In this document: piece after piece, positions 36,080-44,297 of the stretch
Position numbering within the stretch: the first letter of the stretch is position 1
Layout: each line of letters starts with the position of its first letter
Source: Betaproteobacteria bacterium
GTDB lineage: Bacteria; Pseudomonadota; Gammaproteobacteria; Burkholderiales; UBA6910
Length of the DNA: 64,000 nucleotides
Direction of reading: 5' to 3'
Assembly (NCBI GenBank): GCA_016183615.1
Contig: JACPEG010000021.1
Coordinates: 62,001-126,000 of the forward strand
The notes under the pieces: generated by a model
Told to the model about the DNA's origin: nothing
Database searches by the model: none
Seen by the model: the letters and a program-made list of their open reading frames with translations, nothing else
Position numbers and translations under genes: made by a program

Positions 36080-36109
36080 TTGACGCGGACAAGGAATCTG
36101 GCGTAAAAA
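36080..36109 (+). promoter_or_regulatory. Candidate promoter of the cold-shock gene
   Basis: TTGACG (36080-36085), an 18-bp spacer and TAAAAA (36104-36109). It would give a 5' leader of about 110 nt, as is usual for cold-shock genes whose long leaders are thermosensors. The -10 is weak. Confidence 0.45.
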
Positions 36110-36225
36110 GCGCTAGGTTGTTTGGTTTCAAGTCGTCTGCGTCCGGTCTTGCCGTTTTGCGGTCCTTGAATCAAACAGTCGTCCGGGCATGCGCCCAATT
36201 TAATTTTTATATCAAGGAAGCAAAG

Positions 36226-36432
36226 ATGGCAACTGGTACTGTGAAGTGGTTCAACGACGCGAAGGGCTATGGTTTCATCACGCCGGATGACGGCGGCGAG
36301 GATCTGTTCGCCCACTTCTCGGCGATCAACATGAGCGGTTTCAAAACCCTCAAGGAAGGCCAGAAGGTGACCTTCGAAGTCACCCAGGGACCAAAGGGCA
36401 AGCAGGCCTCGAACATCCAGGCCGCACCGTAA
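36226..36432 (+). CDS. cspA: Cold-shock domain protein
   Basis: A 68-residue single-domain nucleic-acid chaperone. It starts [23 protein letters not shown]1 is KGYGFI and RNP2 is DLFAHFS. It binds single-stranded RNA and DNA and helps translation in the cold or in stationary phase. The start at 36226 has an AGGAAG ribosome site; the frame extends further upstream without one. The particular Csp paralogue cannot be named. A clear terminator follows. Confidence 0.93.
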   Translation: MATGTVKWFNDAKGYGFITPDDGGEDLFAHFSAINMSGFKTLKEGQKVTFEVTQGPKGKQASNIQAAP

Positions 36433-36477
36433 GCCCTCCCGAGCGGCGCCCGCCGCCGGGGATCTCGAATTCTTGGA

Positions 36478-36513
36478 AGACCCGTTTGGCCGAAAGGCCA
36501 GGCGGGTCTTTTT
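36478..36513 (+). terminator. Terminator after the cold-shock gene
   Basis: An AGACCCG/CGGGTCT stem (36478-36484 with 36503-36509) with an inner GGCC-GAAA-GGCC hairpin, followed by a T-run to 36513. Confidence 0.85.
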
Positions 36514-36571
36514 GCATCCGCGACCCGCGAGTGCGCATTCCCCGGAACGCGCAATGGGTCCGCAAAACACG

Positions 36572-36601
36572 AAGCCCCGGCACGGACGGGCCGGGGCTTT
36601 T
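36572..36601. terminator. Second hairpin between cspA and icd, possibly bidirectional
   Basis: AAGCCCCGGC/GCCGGGGCTT (36572-36581 with 36590-36599) is a perfect 10-bp stem with TTT after it on the plus strand and CGTGTTTT on the minus strand. It lies 43 bp after the icd stop, so it may end icd as well as back up the cspA terminator. Confidence 0.6.
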
Positions 36602-36643
36602 GCCGGGCCGGAATCCCGGTGCAGCGTTCAGTGGGCGCGGCGA

Positions 36644-37891
36644 TTACCGGTGCATGCGGTCGATCATGGCCTGGCCGAACGCCGAGCAGGACACCTGGGT
36701 CGCGCCCTCCATCAGGCGGGCGAAGTCGTAGGTCACGATCTTGGCCTTGATGGTGTCCTCCATCGCCTGGATGATAAGGTCCGCGGCCTTCAGCCATCCC
36801 ATGTGCCGCAGCATCATTTCCGCCGAAAGGATGATGGAACCCGGGTTCACATAGTCCTTGCCGGCGTACTTCGGCGCGGTGCCATGGGTCGCCTCGAACA
36901 TGGCCACCGAATCGCTCATGTTGGCGCCCGGCGCGATGCCGATGCCGCCCACCTGGGCCGCCAGCGCATCGGAGATGTAGTCACCGTTCAGGTTCAGGGT
37001 GGCGATCACGTCGTACTCGTCGGGGCGCAGCAGGATCTGCTGCAGGAAGGCGTCGGCGATCACGTCCTTGATCACCACTCCGCCCTGGGGCAGGCGCATC
37101 CAGGGCCCGCCGTCCAGTTCCACTGCGCCGAACTCGCGCCGGGCCAGCTCATAGCCCCAGCTCTTGAACGCCCCTTCCGTGAACTTCATGATATTACCTT
37201 TGTGCACGAACGTAACCGAGCGCCGGTGGTTGTCGAGCGCGTACTGGATAGCTTTGCGCACCAGCCGCTCGGTGCCCTCGCGGGACACGGGCTTGACCCC
37301 GATGCCCGAGGAACCGGGAAACCGGATCTTCTTCACCCCCATGTCCTTGGTGAGATACTCGATGAGCTTCTTGGCCTCAGGGGACCCTTCCTGCCACTCG
37401 ATGCCGGCATAGATGTCCTCTGAGTTCTCGCGGAAGATCACCATGTCGGTTTTTTCCGGGTGCTTCACCGGGCTCGGTACCCCCTGGAAGTAGCGTACCG
37501 GACGAAGACACACATAGAGATCGAGCTCCTGGCGCAGCGCCACATTGATTGAACGAATTCCACCGCCCACCGGGGTGGTCAGCGGCCCCTTGATGGAGAC
37601 CACGTACTCCCGGGCCGCCTGCAGGGTTTCCTCGGGAAGCCATACGTTCTCCCCGTAGACCTTGGTGGATTTCTCCCCCGCAAAGATCTCCATCCACACG
37701 ATCTTGCGCTCGCCCCCGTAAGCCTCCTCCACCGCGGCGTCGACCACCTTTTTCATGACCGGGGTAATGTCGACCCCGATACCATCGCCCTCGAGGAAGG
37801 GAATGATCGGGCGGAAGGGAACCGACAGGGTCCCGTTGTCATTTACGCGGATTTTCTCGCCGTTGGTGGGCACCTTGATATGCTGGTACAT
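36644..37891 (-). CDS. icd: NADP-dependent isocitrate dehydrogenase
   Basis: A 415-residue E. coli-type Icd that decarboxylates isocitrate to 2-oxoglutarate. Conserved segments are [35 protein letters not shown] (serine of RSINVALRQ is the phosphorylation and substrate site), [20 protein letters not shown] and the NADP-site region near the C-terminus. Isocitrate lyase lies 1 kb away in the opposite direction, so the two enzymes of the isocitrate branch point are close neighbours. The AT-rich gap to rraA (37892-38037) holds both promoters. Confidence 0.97.
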   Translation of the reverse strand: MYQHIKVPTNGEKIRVNDNGTLSVPFRPIIPFLEGDGIGVDITPVMKKVVDAAVEEAYGGERKIVWMEIFAGEKSTKVYGENVWLPEETLQAAREYVVSIKGPLTTPVGGGIRSINVALRQELDLYVCLRPVRYFQGVPSPVKHPEKTDMVIFRENSEDIYAGIEWQEGSPEAKKLIEYLTKDMGVKKIRFPGSSGIGVKPVSREGTERLVRKAIQYALDNHRRSVTFVHKGNIMKFTEGAFKSWGYELARREFGAVELDGGPWMRLPQGGVVIKDVIADAFLQQILLRPDEYDVIATLNLNGDYISDALAAQVGGIGIAPGANMSDSVAMFEATHGTAPKYAGKDYVNPGSIILSAEMMLRHMGWLKAADLIIQAMEDTIKAKIVTYDFARLMEGATQVSCSAFGQAMIDRMHR

Positions 37892-37955
37892 GTCTGCTCC
37901 TGAAATAGGGTTTTCGGGGTACCGCTTGCCAGGCTCTGTCTAGTCTTATATCTTA

Positions 37956-37961
37956 TATAAT
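37956..37961 (+). promoter_or_regulatory. -10 box (TATAAT) of rraA in an AT-rich divergent promoter region
   Basis: TATAAT at 37956-37961 lies within the AT-rich stretch TAGTCTTATATCTTATATAA and about 77 bp before the rraA ATG. TCTTATAT is repeated in it. The gap also has to hold the icd promoter on the minus strand. Confidence 0.45.
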
Positions 37962-38037
37962 ACATTATTCGCCGGTCCCGGCCAAATCGCGAGGAAGGAT
38001 GGGGCGGCGGCCGGATTCATTCACGAGGGAGAGTCAT

Positions 38038-38517
38038 ATGGTATTCAAAACCACCGACCTTTGCGACGCCAACGAAGGCAGGGTCCGGGTCCTCACGCCC
38101 ATGTTCCGCAGCTATGGCGCGAATATCGCATTCAGCGGGCGGATCGAGACCGTAAAGGTTCATGAGGACAACGTGCTGGTGCGCCAGGCACTGTCCCAGG
38201 ACGGCCACGGCAAAGTCCTGGTGATAGACGGTGGCGGCTCCATGCGCTGCGCCCTGGTGGGCGACCAGCTGGCCGAACTCGCCCACCGAAACGGCTGGGA
38301 GGGCATCGTCGTCTACGGTTGCATCCGCGATTCCTCGGCCATCAACCAGATCTCCATCGGGGTGCGGGCCCTCAACGCAAATCCCCTGAAAAGCGTCAAA
38401 AAGGGGGCGGGGGACAGCGACGTGCCGGTGAATTTTGGCGGGGTCACCTTCACGCCCGGGCATTTCCTTTATGCCGACGAGGATGGGATTGTGGTCTCGG
38501 AATCGGCGCTGGAATGA
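38038..38517 (+). CDS. rraA: RraA-family protein (HMG/CHA-type aldolase or RNase E inhibitor)
   Basis: A 159-residue RraA fold protein (E. coli RraA: 161). Conserved segments: TTDLCDAN, the SMRCALVGDQLAELA helix and the catalytic-type GWEGIVVYGCIRDSSAI, with the Arg and Asp that bind substrate and metal in 4-hydroxy-4-methyl-2-oxoglutarate aldolases of this family. It may be a regulator of RNase E activity or an oxaloacetate decarboxylase/aldolase. The ATG at 38038 follows a GAGGGAGAG site. Location between icd and aceA favours a metabolic role but does not prove it. Confidence 0.85.
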   Translation: MVFKTTDLCDANEGRVRVLTPMFRSYGANIAFSGRIETVKVHEDNVLVRQALSQDGHGKVLVIDGGGSMRCALVGDQLAELAHRNGWEGIVVYGCIRDSSAINQISIGVRALNANPLKSVKKGAGDSDVPVNFGGVTFTPGHFLYADEDGIVVSESALE

Positions 38518-38946
38518 ATCCAATTCCCGGCACCGCACCATACAATGTGAAATGTTATTTCGCAATACGGAATTATGGAAACTATACATATCGCAACACT
38601 ATGTTTAATTGATGATTAATTTTCATAAAAAATTTGTTGCGTTGCATAAAAACGTATTGCTACACTTTTTCAAGTATCACGAACGCCGGCTCAAGCCAAC
38701 CGAAGGCCGGTGTCCCCCAGGGCTGATGTCAACCACATCCCGCCCGCCAGGTCTGCCAGATTCGATCTCTGGCCGCCCCGTGAAACGAATGTGGCGGTTC
38801 GCCGTCGGCATTCACTTTGGCCGGAGTCAGCTCCGGGGCGCTACGTCCACCCGACATACGCTTCTGGAACCGCTTCGACCTCGGGACGCAGGCGCGGGAT
38901 TCCCCCAAGCCACCCCATTTAATTTCTGATGCAGAGGAGAGATTAG
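38518..38946 (+). promoter_or_regulatory. aceA upstream region with nested inverted repeats
   Basis: This 429-bp gap holds no convincing gene. Its first half (about 38540-38680) is markedly AT-rich against the genome. It holds two nested inverted repeats with the same core: GCAATACG (38562-38569) with CGTATTGC (38653-38660), and CGCAACA (38592-38598) with TGTTGCG (38635-38641). Such GCAAyAC/GTTGC boxes look like a multi-site operator, probably for carbon-source control of isocitrate lyase (inference). Confidence 0.5.
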
Positions 38947-40254
38947 ATGACTCGTGACCAAGAAATTGCTCGACTGAAGAAGGACTGGGCGGAAAACCCC
39001 CGGTGGAAGGGCGTCAACCGCCCGTACACCGCCGAGGACGTGTACCGCCTGCGCGGCACCGTGCAAATCGAGCACACGCTCGCCAAACGCGGCGCCGACA
39101 AGCTCTGGAAGTACCTCAATACTGAACCCTACGTGAATTCATTGGGGGCGCTCACCGGCAACCAGGCGATGCAGCAGGCCCGGGCCGGGCTCAAATCCAT
39201 CTACCTCTCGGGCTGGCAGGTGGCGGCGGACGCCAACGACAGCCTGCAGATGTATCCGGATCAGTCGCTGTACGCAGTCAGTTCGGTGCCCACCGTGGTG
39301 CGGCGGATCAACAACGCCTTCATCCGCGCCGACCAGTTGCATCATGCCGAGGGCAAGGATGATATCGACTGGTTCGTCCCCATCGTGGCCGATGCCGAGG
39401 CCGGTTTCGGCGGCGTGCTGAACGCCCATGAGCTGATGAAAGACATGATCGACGCCGGCGCCGCCGGGGTGCACTTCGAGGACCAGCTCGCCTCGGCCAA
39501 GAAGTGCGGCCACCTGGGCGGCAAGGTTCTGGTGCCCACCCAGGAAGCGGTGAACAAGCTGGGGGCGGCACGTCTCGCGGCCGACCTCTGCGGGGTGCCG
39601 ACGATCCTGCTGGCCCGCACCGACGCGGAAGCCGCCAACCTGCTCACCGCCGACGTGGACGAGCGCGATCGCCCGTTCTGCACCGGGGAGCGCACCGCGG
39701 AGGGCTTCTACCGGGTGAAAAACGGGCTTGAGGCGTCCATCGCCCGCGGCCTGGCCTACGCGCCCTACGCCGACCTGTGCTGGTGCGAAACCGGCAAGCC
39801 GGACCTGGACTTCGCCAAGAAGTGGGCAGAAGCGATCCGCAAGGAATACCCGGGCAAGATGCTGGCCTACAACTGCTCGCCCTCCTTCAACTGGAAGAAG
39901 AACCTGGACGACGCCACCATCGCCAAGTTCCAGCGCGAGCTGGGCGCCATGGGCTACAAGTTCCAGTTCATCACCCTGGCGGGCTTCCATCAGATCAACT
40001 ACGGCATGTGGGAGCTGGCGAGCGGCTACGCCAAGGAAGGCATGAGCGCCTACGTGCGCCTGCAGGAAGCGGAATTCGCCGCGGAGAAGCGCGGCTATAC
40101 CGCCACCAAGCACCAGCGGGAAGTGGGCACCGGCTACTTCGACGAGGTGACGCAGGTGATCCAGGGTGGCCAGTCGTCGCTCACCGCCCTTACCGGCTCC
40201 ACCGAGGAAGAGCAGTTCCACGCCCCGGAAAAGCCCAAGCTTGCAGCGGTGTAA
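38947..40254 (+). CDS. aceA: Isocitrate lyase
   Basis: A 435-residue enzyme that splits isocitrate into glyoxylate and succinate. The catalytic signature [10 protein letters not shown] is present, with [10 protein letters not shown] just before it and [19 protein letters not shown] after it. Length fits E. coli AceA (434). A GAGGAGAG ribosome site precedes the ATG. Together with icd it marks the glyoxylate branch; malate synthase is not in the window. Control is probably through the inverted repeats upstream. A perfect 18-bp hairpin follows. Confidence 0.97.
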   Translation: MTRDQEIARLKKDWAENPRWKGVNRPYTAEDVYRLRGTVQIEHTLAKRGADKLWKYLNTEPYVNSLGALTGNQAMQQARAGLKSIYLSGWQVAADANDSLQMYPDQSLYAVSSVPTVVRRINNAFIRADQLHHAEGKDDIDWFVPIVADAEAGFGGVLNAHELMKDMIDAGAAGVHFEDQLASAKKCGHLGGKVLVPTQEAVNKLGAARLAADLCGVPTILLARTDAEAANLLTADVDERDRPFCTGERTAEGFYRVKNGLEASIARGLAYAPYADLCWCETGKPDLDFAKKWAEAIRKEYPGKMLAYNCSPSFNWKKNLDDATIAKFQRELGAMGYKFQFITLAGFHQINYGMWELASGYAKEGMSAYVRLQEAEFAAEKRGYTATKHQREVGTGYFDEVTQVIQGGQSSLTALTGSTEEEQFHAPEKPKLAAV

Positions 40255-40275
40255 AAAAACCTGCCGCTCCGGGCA

Positions 40276-40316
40276 AGACAGAAACGCCGCACCCACAAGG
40301 TGCGGCGTTTCTGTCT
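40276..40316 (+). terminator. Long perfect hairpin after aceA
   Basis: An 18-bp perfect stem (40276-40293 with 40299-40316) and loop CACAA. The following sequence is GATAAACGG rather than a T-run, so it may stabilise the mRNA or act with Rho. It directly precedes a heptamer repeat element. Confidence 0.65.
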
Positions 40317-40319
40317 GAT

Positions 40320-40405
40320 AAACGGGAAACGGTAATCAGGAAATGGCAAGAAACCCGCTGTTCACTGCTCACTGTTTACTGTTCACCGTTCACCTTTCAC
40401 TCTCA
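40320..40405. repeat. Heptamer inverted-array element A1 (CTGTTCA family)
   Basis: Right array at 40358-40405: units CTGTTCA, CTGCTCA, CTGTTTA, CTGTTCA, CCGTTCA, CCTTTCA and a shortened CTCTCA. The last TCA (40403-40405) is the complement of the TGA stop of the HupE-like gene. The left part (from about 40320: TAAACGG, GAAACGG, TAATCAG) is more degenerate and in the opposite orientation. Same family as element A2 at 45361-45446. Confidence 0.75.
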
Positions 40406-41527
40406 CACCGCAATCAGTTTCAGATCGAATACGCGCTCCAGCAGCCATACGAAGGCGAGCGCAGCAATCGCGCACGATCCCCCCACCAGGACCATGCGGC
40501 GGTAGAGCCAGGTTCCGCGCACCCCGAAGGCGAAGGGCAGGAACGCGCTGACGATGGCGAGCTGCCCCACTTCCACGCCCACATTGAAGCCTACCAGCGC
40601 TACCAGCAGCGCTCCCTGAGGCAAGCCCAGGTCCGCCAGAACGCTGGCAAAGCCGAAGCCGTGGACCAGGCCGAAGCCGAAGGCCACCATCCAGCGGCCT
40701 GCCATGACCACCGGAACCACGTTGTTGAGGGCAGCCACCAGGACCGATGCGGCAATGGCGGATTCCACAATTCTCGAAGGGATCGAGATCACGCCCAGGG
40801 CGGCCAGGCTCAGGGTAATGGAATGGGCAACCGTGAAAGACGTCACGATCTTGAACACGTCCCAGAACGCCGGCCGGAACCGCTCCACCGGGTGCCACGT
40901 CCGATTGCGGAATGCCAGCACAGCCGGGAATAGGAGGGAGAGCAGAAACAGGACGTGGTCGAAACCGATCCAGATATGCCACACGCCCTCCGCGCTATAG
41001 TCGAAGAACTGCCTGAGGCGGCTTACCTCCCCTAGGCTGAATTCCTGCGCCGCCTTTTCGGGACTGAAAATCCCGGTGACGGTGCCGCCCGGGTGCTCGA
41101 GCCGAAGCAGGCCCTTGTGCTGGGGATCCAGATCGAAGAACAGCGCGTATTCGACGCTTACCGATTCGATGGCCGAACCGCAATCTGCCGCAAAGCGCAT
41201 CACGGCGTAGGCGCCGTCGCTGTGGTCGTCGACCAGGTGCCCGGTAGCCTGCGTCGGGCAGTGGGCGCGTCCGGCACCGATTTTGAGCCGTGGCAGGGCA
41301 TAGGCCGCGATGTCCCCGTGCCGCGTTCTGAGCTCTCCCCAGTTTATCTCCCCGTCGTCGTTGGCATCGAGCCCGATGGCGAAATCCAGGTCCCGCAGCG
41401 CGATGTCCCACTGGCCCTCGACCCGGGCCCCCTCCACCCGCAGCACGAGGTAGGAATCGCTCGGCTTATGGGCCTCGGCGGCGCCGGCCAATAGCAGCAA
41501 AAGCAGCGCAAGCCCCCACCGCCTCAT
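40403..41527 (-). CDS. HupE/UreJ-like membrane protein with an EF-hand-like loop
   Basis: A 374-residue protein with a signal peptide (about 1-19), an extracytoplasmic domain (about 20-185) and a C-terminal membrane domain of about six or seven helices (about 190-370). The first domain carries DANDDGEINWGEL, a good EF-hand calcium loop. The membrane part has the histidine-containing motifs HIWIGFDHVLFLLSL, TVAHSITL and FGLVHGFGFA of the HupE/UreJ_2 family, often linked to nickel, cobalt or other metal transport. Its start overlaps the TPR gene stop (ATGA). The TGA stop lies at the edge of repeat element A1. The substrate is unknown. Confidence 0.8.
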   Translation of the reverse strand: MRRWGLALLLLLLAGAAEAHKPSDSYLVLRVEGARVEGQWDIALRDLDFAIGLDANDDGEINWGELRTRHGDIAAYALPRLKIGAGRAHCPTQATGHLVDDHSDGAYAVMRFAADCGSAIESVSVEYALFFDLDPQHKGLLRLEHPGGTVTGIFSPEKAAQEFSLGEVSRLRQFFDYSAEGVWHIWIGFDHVLFLLSLLFPAVLAFRNRTWHPVERFRPAFWDVFKIVTSFTVAHSITLSLAALGVISIPSRIVESAIAASVLVAALNNVVPVVMAGRWMVAFGFGLVHGFGFASVLADLGLPQGALLVALVGFNVGVEVGQLAIVSAFLPFAFGVRGTWLYRRMVLVGGSCAIAALAFVWLLERVFDLKLIAV

Positions 41528-42711
41528 GGCGCCGTCTTCCGAAGCTGCTCCGCGAGGCGCCGTATGTAGACGTCCTCATGACGCGCATTCGCCAGCCAGT
41601 CGAGCGCCGGTTTCGCGGCCCGGGGATCTCCCGCGCCAAGCGCCGCTTCCATGAGCATTCGGGCATCGCCGGGTTCGCGCTGGGTAAGGTAATTCTCCTG
41701 GGCAAGCTTCAGCGCCTCCTTGGGCCGTTTGAGGAATTGGAGGGTAAACCGGGCCTCGTCCTGGAGGTGCAGCTTGTCGCCCCGCAGCCGCGCCGCGTCG
41801 AAGCGGGCGCGAATCGTGGCCTCGTGCCCCGCGGCCTGCCTCAGGCCCATCGCCTTTTCCGCCAGGGCCAGTCGCACCAGCAGCACGTCCGAGCGCTCGT
41901 GCCCCTTCAGCAGCGCCACGACTTCCGCCGGCCGGTTCTGGTCCAGGAGGAACTCGGCGTAGACCGCCAGCAGGTAGTTGTCCCGGATCCCGACCGCCAG
42001 AGCCTGCCTGAAATGCCGGTCCGCCTCCGCCGGGAGTCCCAGCCGGTCGGCGATTTCCGCGAGCCGGGTCAGCACCCATAGCCGTTGGGTGGGCGTGGCG
42101 GCGGGGGCGGCGTCCAGGGCGCGGCGCAGCCCGGCGTAAGCGGCCTCGGCGCCGCCCGAAAGCGCCTCCACGGTCGCCGCACAGCCCAGTACCATCAGGT
42201 CGGCGTAGAGACCGCGCATGCCCTCACAATCCCGCCTGGCGTCCGGATACCGGGCCTGCACGATATGGATCACCGCGCGCTGGAACCAGGCGGCGCCGTT
42301 CCGGGAATCCTTGGCCAGGGCCCGGTCCAGGTCGGCAATCGCACCGTCGAAATCGTGCAGGTACTGGCGCAAGGTCGCCCGCAGGAGGAGCGCACCTGCG
42401 GGGGCATCCGCCGCGTCCCACCAGGGCTTCAGGGCGGACTGAGCGTAGCCGATATAGCGCGGGTCGCCCTCGGCCAGCGCAAGCCCGTAGTAACGCTCGG
42501 CCAGGGTCAGCGCCACCCCCAGGTCTTGGGTATTCCGGGATAGCTCCTGTCGCAAGCGCCGTACCTCCCGCCAGGCCGGGTCTCCCGCCCTGACGGGGAG
42601 GCGCTCCAGCACCTGGGCATCGTCCCTCGGCAGGTAGGGTGCGGCGGGGGCAGCCGCGGCCCAGGCCAGCAGCGCCAGTCCCGGAATCAGACGCCAACCG
42701 GGTCCCACCAT
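41524..42711 (-). CDS. Exported TPR-repeat protein
   Basis: A 395-residue protein with a signal peptide (about 1-23, ending APAAP) and tetratricopeptide-like helical pairs: ALLLRATLRQYLHDFDGAIADL, AAWFQRAVIHIVQARYPDA, LWVLTRLAEIADRLGLPAEA and YAEFLLDQNRPAEVVALL. It is probably a periplasmic scaffold. Four-base overlap with the HupE-like gene indicates that the two work as a pair, perhaps as a metal or envelope-stress module. I know no assigned function for the pair. Confidence 0.78.
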   Translation of the reverse strand: MVGPGWRLIPGLALLAWAAAAPAAPYLPRDDAQVLERLPVRAGDPAWREVRRLRQELSRNTQDLGVALTLAERYYGLALAEGDPRYIGYAQSALKPWWDAADAPAGALLLRATLRQYLHDFDGAIADLDRALAKDSRNGAAWFQRAVIHIVQARYPDARRDCEGMRGLYADLMVLGCAATVEALSGGAEAAYAGLRRALDAAPAATPTQRLWVLTRLAEIADRLGLPAEADRHFRQALAVGIRDNYLLAVYAEFLLDQNRPAEVVALLKGHERSDVLLVRLALAEKAMGLRQAAGHEATIRARFDAARLRGDKLHLQDEARFTLQFLKRPKEALKLAQENYLTQREPGDARMLMEAALGAGDPRAAKPALDWLANARHEDVYIRRLAEQLRKTAP

Positions 42712-42819
42712 GAAAATCCTCCCAGGGAAAGTTGAAAACGGCGGATTGTAGCGGACCCCCCCGCGCGCATCCAGCGCCGTTGGCTGTCAACCCGGTGCAG
42801 TACGGGAGCGTTTTAGGCT

Positions 42820-42847
42820 TTGACACTGAATGCGTGTCCTGTATTAA
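42820..42847 (+). promoter_or_regulatory. Sigma-70 promoter of the first lysine-rich gene
   Basis: Perfect -35 TTGACA (42820-42825), a 16-bp spacer and -10 TATTAA (42842-42847), about 28 bp before the ATG at 42876 with GAGGAG in between. Confidence 0.7.
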
Positions 42848-42875
42848 CCGTTAACCAACACCCTGAGGAGTTTCA

Positions 42876-43220
42876 ATGAGCAAACTACTGTCCGCGCTGA
42901 TCGCGGCCGCGATTGCCGGTACCTTGAGCTTCAATGCCGTGGCCGCCAAGCCTGTGACCGCCGAAGGCACCAAGGCCGAGGCCAAGAAGGAAGAAAAGAA
43001 GGAAATGAAGGGGGAGAAAAAGGTCAAGAAGGAGAAAAAAGCGAAAAAGGAAAAGAAAGCCAAGAAAGAAAAGGCCGCCGAAACTCCCAAAGCTGAGCCG
43101 GCCAAGCCGGCGACCCCGGCGACTCCAGCCACCCAGGGCAAGCCGGCAACCCCAGCCACCCCGGCGACCCCGGCCATCCCGGCCATCCCGGCGAAACCCG
43201 CTGAGCCCGCGAAGAAATAA
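42876..43220 (+). CDS. Secreted Lys/Ala/Pro-rich low-complexity protein 1
   Basis: A 114-residue protein. A signal peptide (MSKLLSALIAAAIAG..., cleavage after about residue 24, VAA|K) is followed by a strongly basic region of KKE and KEKK units (about 30-68) and a tail of PATPATP, PAIPAIP and PAKPAEP repeats. It resembles histone H1 tails in composition but has an export signal; the closest idea is a periplasmic polycation such as the acid-shock protein Asr. It has its own sigma-70 promoter and terminator. Its neighbour at 43429 is a paralogue with almost the same signal peptide. Confidence 0.75.
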   Translation: MSKLLSALIAAAIAGTLSFNAVAAKPVTAEGTKAEAKKEEKKEMKGEKKVKKEKKAKKEKKAKKEKAAETPKAEPAKPATPATPATQGKPATPATPATPAIPAIPAKPAEPAKK

Positions 43221-43242
43221 GGGAACCGGAAGCGATCTCCAG

Positions 43243-43275
43243 GGAAAAGGTGGGAGTGCCCGCCTTTTCCTTTTG
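43243..43275 (+). terminator. Terminator after lysine-rich gene 1
   Basis: GGAAAAGGTGGG pairs with CCCGCCTTTTCC (43243-43254 with 43259-43270, one G-T pair), loop AGTG, followed by TTTT. Confidence 0.8.
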
Positions 43276-43428
43276 TGACTCAATACATTACAATTTTCCG
43301 GCCGGCTTTTCGGGAGGGAACGGGGACTTGTTCCCGGGACGTCAACCATTTTCGATCATGGCCGTTAAAGCATGCACCGGCGAAAGTCGGTTTATGGTCT
43401 TATATAACTAACCTCTAGAGGAAATACC

Positions 43429-43737
43429 ATGAGCAAACTGCTGTCCGCCCTGATCGTCGCCGCCCTCGGCGCCGCCCTGAGCCTGAACGCCGTGGCTGCC
43501 AAGCATATGGCCGCCGAGGCGCCCAAGGCCGAGATGAAGAAGGAAGAAATGAAGAAGGAAGAAAAGAAGGAAATGACGAAGGAAGAGAAGAAGGGGAAGA
43601 AGGCCACCAAGAAGGCCACCAAGAAGGAAGCCAAGGCGGAAAAGAAGGAAATGAAGGGAGAAGGCAAGAATCCCTGCGCCGCGAAGAATCCCTGCGCCGC
43701 GAAGAAGGAGATGAAGAAGGAAGAAATGAAGAAGTAA
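43429..43737 (+). CDS. Secreted Lys/Glu-rich protein 2 with NPCAAK repeat
   Basis: A 102-residue paralogue of the preceding gene. The signal peptide MSKLLSALIVAALGAALS matches it, with cleavage after about residue 24. The mature part is KKEE, KKEMTKEE and KKATKK repeats and ends with NPCAAKNPCAAK followed by KKEMKKEEMKK. The NPCAAK double motif gives two cysteines and occurs in other low-complexity secreted proteins of proteobacteria; metal binding is possible. A TATAAC -10-like box (43403-43408) and an AGAGGAAA ribosome site precede it. The proline tail of paralogue 1 is absent. Confidence 0.75.
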   Translation: MSKLLSALIVAALGAALSLNAVAAKHMAAEAPKAEMKKEEMKKEEKKEMTKEEKKGKKATKKATKKEAKAEKKEMKGEGKNPCAAKNPCAAKKEMKKEEMKK

Positions 43738-43758
43738 GCTTCTTCCCTCTTCATGAGA

Positions 43759-43785
43759 AAGGCAGGGCCACACCCTGCCTTTTTT
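43759..43785 (+). terminator. Terminator after lysine-rich gene 2
   Basis: AAGGCAGGG/CCCTGCCTT stem (43759-43767 with 43773-43781) followed by six T residues. Confidence 0.85.
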
Positions 43786-43850
43786 GTTTCTGCTGTCGGC
43801 GGTGCCGGACCTCTCCGGGCGCCGACCACGCGGTAGAATTGCGCGGAATC

Positions 43851-44297
43851 ATGGTCTGGAAACCCAATGTCACCGTCGCTGCCGTCATCGAGCGCGACGG
43901 ACGCTTTCTCCTGGTGGAAGAGCACACCGTGAAGGGCGTGCGTTTCAATCAGCCCGCAGGCCACCTTGAGCGCCACGAATCCCTGGTGCAGGGAGTGGTG
44001 CGCGAGACGCTGGAGGAAACGGCCTACCATTTCGCTCCGGAGGCGCTGCTCGGGATTTACCGATGGCATCACCGCGGGACCCGCACCACCTACCTGCGCT
44101 TTGCTTTCGTTGGCCGGGTCACCGGTTTCGAGAGCGGGCGCAAGCTGGACGAGGGGATCATCGGCGCCCACTGGCTGAGCGTGGAGGAGATCCGCTGCAA
44201 CTCGCCTCAGCATCGCAGCCCGCTGGTCCTGCGTTGCATCGAGGACTACCTCGCGGGCAGGCGCTACCCCCTGGAGCTGATCACCCACTATGACTGA
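43851..44297 (+). CDS. nudJ: Nudix phosphohydrolase NudJ
   Basis: A 148-residue Nudix hydrolase. The Nudix box is [20 protein letters not shown] followed by TA, where the family glycine is replaced by Ala; the catalytic REtxEE core is intact. E. coli NudJ hydrolyses nucleoside tri- and diphosphates and HMP-PP and is also adjacent to mnmA. The ATG at 43851 is preferred over a TTG at 43839; a TAGAAT box at 43834-43839 predicts a leader of only about 5 nt. The gene overlaps mnmA by eight bases. Confidence 0.9.
   Translation: MVWKPNVTVAAVIERDGRFLLVEEHTVKGVRFNQPAGHLERHESLVQGVVRETLEETAYHFAPEALLGIYRWHHRGTRTTYLRFAFVGRVTGFESGRKLDEGIIGAHWLSVEEIRCNSPQHRSPLVLRCIEDYLAGRRYPLELITHYD

Noticed and set aside
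38609-38929. Open frame of 106 codons upstream of aceA
   Set aside because: Composition and lack of family pattern speak against coding; the region is AT-rich promoter DNA with inverted repeats.
40358-40406. CRISPR array or VNTR of coding origin at the heptamer arrays
   Set aside because: Units are 7 bp without spacers and lie between genes; they fit neither CRISPR repeats nor a coding repeat.
37951-43408. TCTTATATAA occurs at both 37951-37960 (rraA/icd gap) and 43398-43407 (lysine-rich gene 2)
   Set aside because: Both include the -10 box, so the match is mostly promoter sequence; 10 bp in AT-rich promoters is weak evidence for a shared regulator.
42876-43737. Annotation of the lysine-rich proteins as histone H1-like nucleoid proteins
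   Set aside because: Both have clear export signals with AxA-type cleavage sites, so a cytoplasmic nucleoid role is unlikely.
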